From contig ABCO01000007.1 in the NCBI GenBank assembly GCA_000170815.1, positions 1-64,000 of the forward strand: 64,000 nt of DNA. Reading direction: 5' to 3'. The notes under the pieces were generated by a model, which was not told the origin of the DNA, did no database searches, and saw only the letters and a list, made by a program, of their open reading frames with translations. The translations under genes and the position numbers were made by a program. Of this stretch, positions 60,387-64,000 are shown in pieces. Origin of the DNA: an unidentified eubacterium SCB49. GTDB taxonomy: Bacteria > Bacteroidota > Bacteroidia > Flavobacteriales > Flavobacteriaceae. Position 1 is the stretch's first letter; every line of letters begins with the position of its first letter.

Positions 60387-62927
60387 ATGCAAAAAACACA
60401 ACACTACATACAAGGCCAATGGCAATCTGGAAACGGCGAAGGAATTCCTGTTTTTGATGCTATTACTGGAGAACATTTTACAAGTACAACAGTAGAGGGA
60501 TTAGATGTTCCGTCTATATTACAATATGGTCGTGATAAAGGCGACACTTTACGTAAAATGACATTTCAGCAGCGAGGAAATATGCTTAAAAGCCTTGCAC
60601 TTTATCTTACAAAACGTAAGAAAGCTTTTTACGATATTAGCTACCGAACAGGGGCTACAAAGCGTGATAGTTGGGTTGATATAGAAGGAGGTTTTGGTAA
60701 CCTTTTTGCCAATGCTTCATTACGTAAGTTATTTCCTAACCAAAGCTACCATGTAGAGGGAGATCCTATAGATTTATCTCGTGGAGGTCGTTTTATGGCA
60801 CATCATATTATGGTGCCTCGCGAAGGGGTTGCGGTTCATATTAACGCATTTAATTTCCCGGTTTGGGGAATGTTAGAAAAATGTGCCGTAAACTGGATGG
60901 CAGGAATGCCAGCAGTGGTTTTGCCAGCACCACAAACAGCATATTTAACGGAGGCCGTTGTAAGAGAAATCATTGCTTCGGGTATTTTACCAGAAGGAGC
61001 ATTACAGCTTATTTCGGGAACAACAAAAAACATATTAGATACCGTTGGGTCTCAAGATGTAGTGACATTTACGGGATCTGCTAAAATAGGTCGCATTCTT
61101 AAAAATCATCCACAATTAACTGCGGAGTCTGTTCCTTTTACAATGGAAGCAGATAGTTTGAACGCAGCGATTTTAGGAAAAGACGCAGTGCCAGGTACTC
61201 CAGAGTTTGATCTGTTTGTCAAGGAGGTTCGTAATGAGATGACAACCAAATGTGGTCAAAAATGTACGGCAATTAGAAGAATTATTGTTCCAGAAAACTT
61301 AGTTGGAGATGTGCAAAGTGCATTGATAAAACAGTTAGACAAGGTAACAATAGGAGACCCTCGCTTACGTGAAGTGCGTATGGGATCTTTAGTGAGTGAT
61401 GCGCAAAGAAACAGCGTGAGGGAGCAAGTGGCTAAAATTTCAGAAACAGCAGAGATTGTCTACGGAAATTCTAATGACTTTGAAGCTATTGGTGCAGATG
61501 CCCAAAAAGGAGCATTTATGAAACCTGTATTGTTGCGCGAAGACCAACCTTTACAAAATGAAGCGGCGCACGTTACTGAAGCATTTGGTCCTGTGAGTAC
61601 GATTATGCCTTATAAAACTTTAGAAGATGCGATTACTCTTGCAAAAATGGGGAAAGGATCTTTAGTAAGTTCTATTGTGACAAACGACGATACCATTGCT
61701 AGAGATTATGCTGTAAATGCAGCGAGTCATCACGGGCGAATTTTAATATTAAATAGAGAATCTGCCAAGCAAAGTACAGGACACGGAAGTCCGTTGCCAG
61801 GTCTAATTCACGGAGGACCAGGACGTGCAGGTGGAGGAGAAGAAATGGGTGGAATGCGTGGTGTAAAACATTATTTACAACGTTGCGCCATACAAGGAAG
61901 TCCTACATCATTAACAGAAGTGACGGGGATATACCAGCCAAAAGCTGATTATAAAGAATCTCCAAAACACCCTTTTGCTTATCATTGGGAAGATATTAAG
62001 CCAGGGATGTCGCTTAAAACGCATAACCGAACCATTACAGATACAGATATTGTAAACTTCGGAAATATTACTTGGGATCATTTTTATGCGCATACAGATA
62101 CAACAAGTCTAGACGGAAGTATTTTTGAAAAAAGAACGGCTCACGGCTATTTTATTATATCTATGGCAGCAGGATTGTTTGTATATCCTAACAAAGGGCC
62201 AGTAGCTGCAAATTATGGCTTAGAAGAAATTAGATTTTTGCGTCCTATTTATGATGGTGATACACTATACGTACGATTAACGTGTAAACAAAAGATAGAT
62301 AGAGATTCTAGAGGGACAGAGCATCCAAGCGGAATTGTAAAGTGGTATGTAGAGATATTTGATAAAAATGTAGATACAGCAAATGCTATTTTGCCAGAAG
62401 GAGCAGAAAAAGAAGATCCTTTGGTTTGTATCGCGACTATTTTGACAATGGTAGAAAAGAAACAAGAAGTTTTTACCGAAATGACAAATGAAACGATACA
62501 GTCATGTCTCAATAAACTTTCAGAAGATAGCAAGCCACAATGGGGGATTATGACCCCACAGCATATGCTTGAACATTTGGAGTATACGTATAAAATAGCA
62601 AGTGGAGAGATACAAGATTTTGAAATCTCTACACCAGAAAAGTACATCGATATCATTCATGATAGTTTGTATAATTATAAAAAGTTTCCACAAAACTCTC
62701 AATTTCCGCAATTAGAGAAAGAAACTTTAGCTCCGTTAGTACACGAAGATTTACAAACAGCAAAAGAGAAGTTTTTAGAACAACGATTTAAATATTTGGC
62801 ATTTTTTAAAGAAAATCCAGATGCCGTATTAAAAAACTTAGTCTTTGGTGAATTAAATAAATACGAGTCTTATTTATTAGAGCGTAAACATTTAAATCAT
62901 CATTTTGAACAATTTAATTTATTATAG
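60387..62927 (+). CDS. paaZ: PaaZ oxepin-CoA hydrolase/aldehyde dehydrogenase with extra DinB/DUF1569-like domain
   Basis: 846 residues from the ATG at 60387 (an upstream GTG lies inside the repeat), against about 680 in typical PaaZ. Residues 1-515 are the aldehyde dehydrogenase domain (FNFPVWGML, ALQLISGTT, catalytic Cys in GQKCTAIRR); about 535-680 a MaoC-like hydratase (NFGNITWDHFYAHTD, HGYFIISMAAGLF) for ring opening. The final ~150 residues are extra: MTPQHMLEHLEYTYKIASGE and KYESYLLERKHLNHHFEQF resemble DUF1569/DinB-like domains with His that may bind metal. Reactions of the first two domains follow the family; the role of the added domain is unknown. Confidence 0.93.
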   Translation: MQKTQHYIQGQWQSGNGEGIPVFDAITGEHFTSTTVEGLDVPSILQYGRDKGDTLRKMTFQQRGNMLKSLALYLTKRKKAFYDISYRTGATKRDSWVDIEGGFGNLFANASLRKLFPNQSYHVEGDPIDLSRGGRFMAHHIMVPREGVAVHINAFNFPVWGMLEKCAVNWMAGMPAVVLPAPQTAYLTEAVVREIIASGILPEGALQLISGTTKNILDTVGSQDVVTFTGSAKIGRILKNHPQLTAESVPFTMEADSLNAAILGKDAVPGTPEFDLFVKEVRNEMTTKCGQKCTAIRRIIVPENLVGDVQSALIKQLDKVTIGDPRLREVRMGSLVSDAQRNSVREQVAKISETAEIVYGNSNDFEAIGADAQKGAFMKPVLLREDQPLQNEAAHVTEAFGPVSTIMPYKTLEDAITLAKMGKGSLVSSIVTNDDTIARDYAVNAASHHGRILILNRESAKQSTGHGSPLPGLIHGGPGRAGGGEEMGGMRGVKHYLQRCAIQGSPTSLTEVTGIYQPKADYKESPKHPFAYHWEDIKPGMSLKTHNRTITDTDIVNFGNITWDHFYAHTDTTSLDGSIFEKRTAHGYFIISMAAGLFVYPNKGPVAANYGLEEIRFLRPIYDGDTLYVRLTCKQKIDRDSRGTEHPSGIVKWYVEIFDKNVDTANAILPEGAEKEDPLVCIATILTMVEKKQEVFTEMTNETIQSCLNKLSEDSKPQWGIMTPQHMLEHLEYTYKIASGEIQDFEISTPEKYIDIIHDSLYNYKKFPQNSQFPQLEKETLAPLVHEDLQTAKEKFLEQRFKYLAFFKENPDAVLKNLVFGELNKYESYLLERKHLNHHFEQFNLL

Positions 62928-62939
62928 AAAAAACCATTT

Positions 62940-63542
62940 ATGACAGAAATCTTAACGACAATATTTTTCCTTTTTGCAGTGATAGACCCTATTGGTTCTG
63001 TACCTGTTTACCTTGAAGCAACAAAAGAATTTGATAAAAAGCACAAACGAAAAATTGCTATAAGAGCTTCGTTTATTGCTTTTTTAATCTTGCTCTTTTT
63101 TATTGTAATAGGTCAATTAATTTTAGAAGGGATGGAGGTGTCGTTAGATGCATTTCAGATTTCTGGAGGGGTTATTTTATTTCTTTTTGCATTGACCATG
63201 ATTTTTGGAGATGGAAAACCAGAAATAGAAAAAAGTAAAATTACAGACTATAAACATGTAACTATATTTCCTGTTGCAATACCTTCTATCGCTTCTCCAG
63301 GGGCGATAATGGCGGTTGTATTATTGACAGACAACCATATTTACACAATTGAACAACAGTTGTTAACAACAGGTCTTGTACTCGTTGTAATAGGGTTGAC
63401 ATCAATTATGCTTTTGGCAGCAAGTTCTATCCAAGAACGAATAGGAGCTTATGGGATTACGGTAATTAGTAAAATTATGGGATTAATCTTAGCGTCTTAT
63501 GCCGTACAGAGCATATTAACAGGAATTAGTGATTATTTTTAG
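62940..63542 (+). CDS. MarC family integral membrane protein
   Basis: 200 residues, about six transmembrane helices. Seen: FFLFAVIDPIGSVPVYL near the N terminus, QISGGVILFLFALTMIFG, and FPVAIPSIASPGAIMAV, typical of MarC/SNARE-like inner-membrane proteins of unknown transport role. It starts 12 bp after paaZ, so is likely in the same unit. A transport role for a pathway compound is a guess. Confidence 0.9.
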   Translation: MTEILTTIFFLFAVIDPIGSVPVYLEATKEFDKKHKRKIAIRASFIAFLILLFFIVIGQLILEGMEVSLDAFQISGGVILFLFALTMIFGDGKPEIEKSKITDYKHVTIFPVAIPSIASPGAIMAVVLLTDNHIYTIEQQLLTTGLVLVVIGLTSIMLLAASSIQERIGAYGITVISKIMGLILASYAVQSILTGISDYF

Positions 63543-63572
63543 TATTAAGATAACAATAGATAATTTATAAAA

Positions 63573-64000
63573 ATGACAACAGCATACGTAAAAGAACACA
63601 TAGAAAACGGAATCTCAACCATAGAGTTTTTTCACCCTGCACACAATAGTTTGCCTGGTAGTATACTTGAAAAATTGAGACAAACCATAACTGCAGCAGG
63701 AGAAAATGACGCTGTAAAAGTAATCATCTTAAAAAGTGGTGGCGAACGTACTTTCTGTGCAGGAGCAAGTTTTGAAGAGCTTATCAATATTGATGATGCA
63801 GAAACAGGACGTGTGTTTTTTAGTGGGTTTGCAAACGTAATTAACGCGATGCGAAAATGCCCTAAATTTATCATTGGTCGCGTACAAGGAAAAACCGTAG
63901 GAGGTGGAGTAGGTGTTGCAAGTGCAACAGATTACTGTATGGCTAGTAAATTTGCAAGTATTAAACTTAGCGAATTAAATATTGGGATTGGACCTTTTGT
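63573..64000 (+). CDS. Enoyl-CoA hydratase/isomerase family protein (3' partial), PaaF-like
   Basis: 142 codons from the ATG at 63573 to the window end without a stop. Crotonase fold: ISTIEFFHPAHNSLPGSI, the oxyanion-hole part ERTFCAGASFEELI, and VQGKTVGGGVGVASATDYCM. By position in the paa cluster it is probably the 2,3-dehydroadipyl-CoA hydratase (PaaF) or a related isomerase; the catalytic part downstream is missing, so the symbol is withheld. Confidence 0.88.
   Translation, partial: MTTAYVKEHIENGISTIEFFHPAHNSLPGSILEKLRQTITAAGENDAVKVIILKSGGERTFCAGASFEELINIDDAETGRVFFSGFANVINAMRKCPKFIIGRVQGKTVGGGVGVASATDYCMASKFASIKLSELNIGIGPF

Overview
The window is AT-rich DNA from a Bacteroidota bacterium, almost certainly a (probably marine) member of the Flavobacteriaceae. 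The evidence is a type IX secretion (T9SS)/gliding-type adhesin with PorP/SprF and OmpA partners, GLPGLI proteins, carboxypeptidase-like/TonB-dependent outer-membrane proteins, DUF5686 and 2TM proteins, promoters of the TAnnTTTG type, and no obvious Shine-Dalgarno sequences. The genus cannot be fixed from the sequence. No rRNA, tRNA, CRISPR array, phage or transposase gene was seen.

Layout. 1-7521: the 3' part of a giant thrombospondin-type-3 repeat adhesin with a T9SS type B C-terminal domain, then PorP/SprF and an OmpA/WD40-like protein. 7651-9378: two small lipoproteins on either side of a LexA-like S24 regulator. 9514-15224: DUF2461, waaA, a sugar aminotransferase and galE (envelope glycans), a 164-bp tandem repeat, and rlmF. 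15338-24666: housekeeping genes (DEAD-box helicase, fabD, folA, thyA) and an ergothioneine locus (egtB-egtD-DUF427, facing a class V aminotransferase-fold gene). 24790-29209: a nucleoside transporter with an extra N-terminal domain, a bifunctional nuclease, and etfBA. 29552-38932: pdhB, HD protein, DUF5686, ppa, App1-like phosphatase, ppk1, lipocalin-like lipoprotein, deoxynucleoside kinase. 38937-39711: a frameshifted gene. 39802-44454: two GLPGLI genes and a TonB-dependent receptor-like protein. 45148-47689: a compact two-component operon with a separate multi-pass membrane protein and a small Cys-ending protein. 47981-50959: rhodanese, aromatic amino acid hydroxylase, proC.

51038-64000 is a phenylacetate catabolic cluster: TetR-type regulator, then paaE-A-B-C-D (epoxidase), paaG, paaH, paaI, paaJ, paaZ, a MarC protein and a second enoyl-CoA hydratase cut by the window end. 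Together these convert phenylacetyl-CoA to acetyl-CoA and succinyl-CoA; etfAB and pdhB fit the resulting acyl-CoA and central carbon flux. No phenylacetate-CoA ligase is in the window.

The most unusual feature is that most spacers of the paa cluster hold a short, mostly palindromic dispersed repeat of a different family, and two four-helix-bundle (23S rRNA intervening-sequence-like) genes are inserted in the operon. One of these genes is bracketed by inverted copies of one repeat, and the inner end of the right copy is now the N terminus of PaaH, so the whole looks like a small mobile cassette. Other points of interest are a PaaZ fused to a DinB/DUF1569-like domain, a perfect 18-bp palindrome at the paaE promoter, a terminator hairpin directly abutting the egtB start codon, and the palindrome at the promoter of the S24 regulator.
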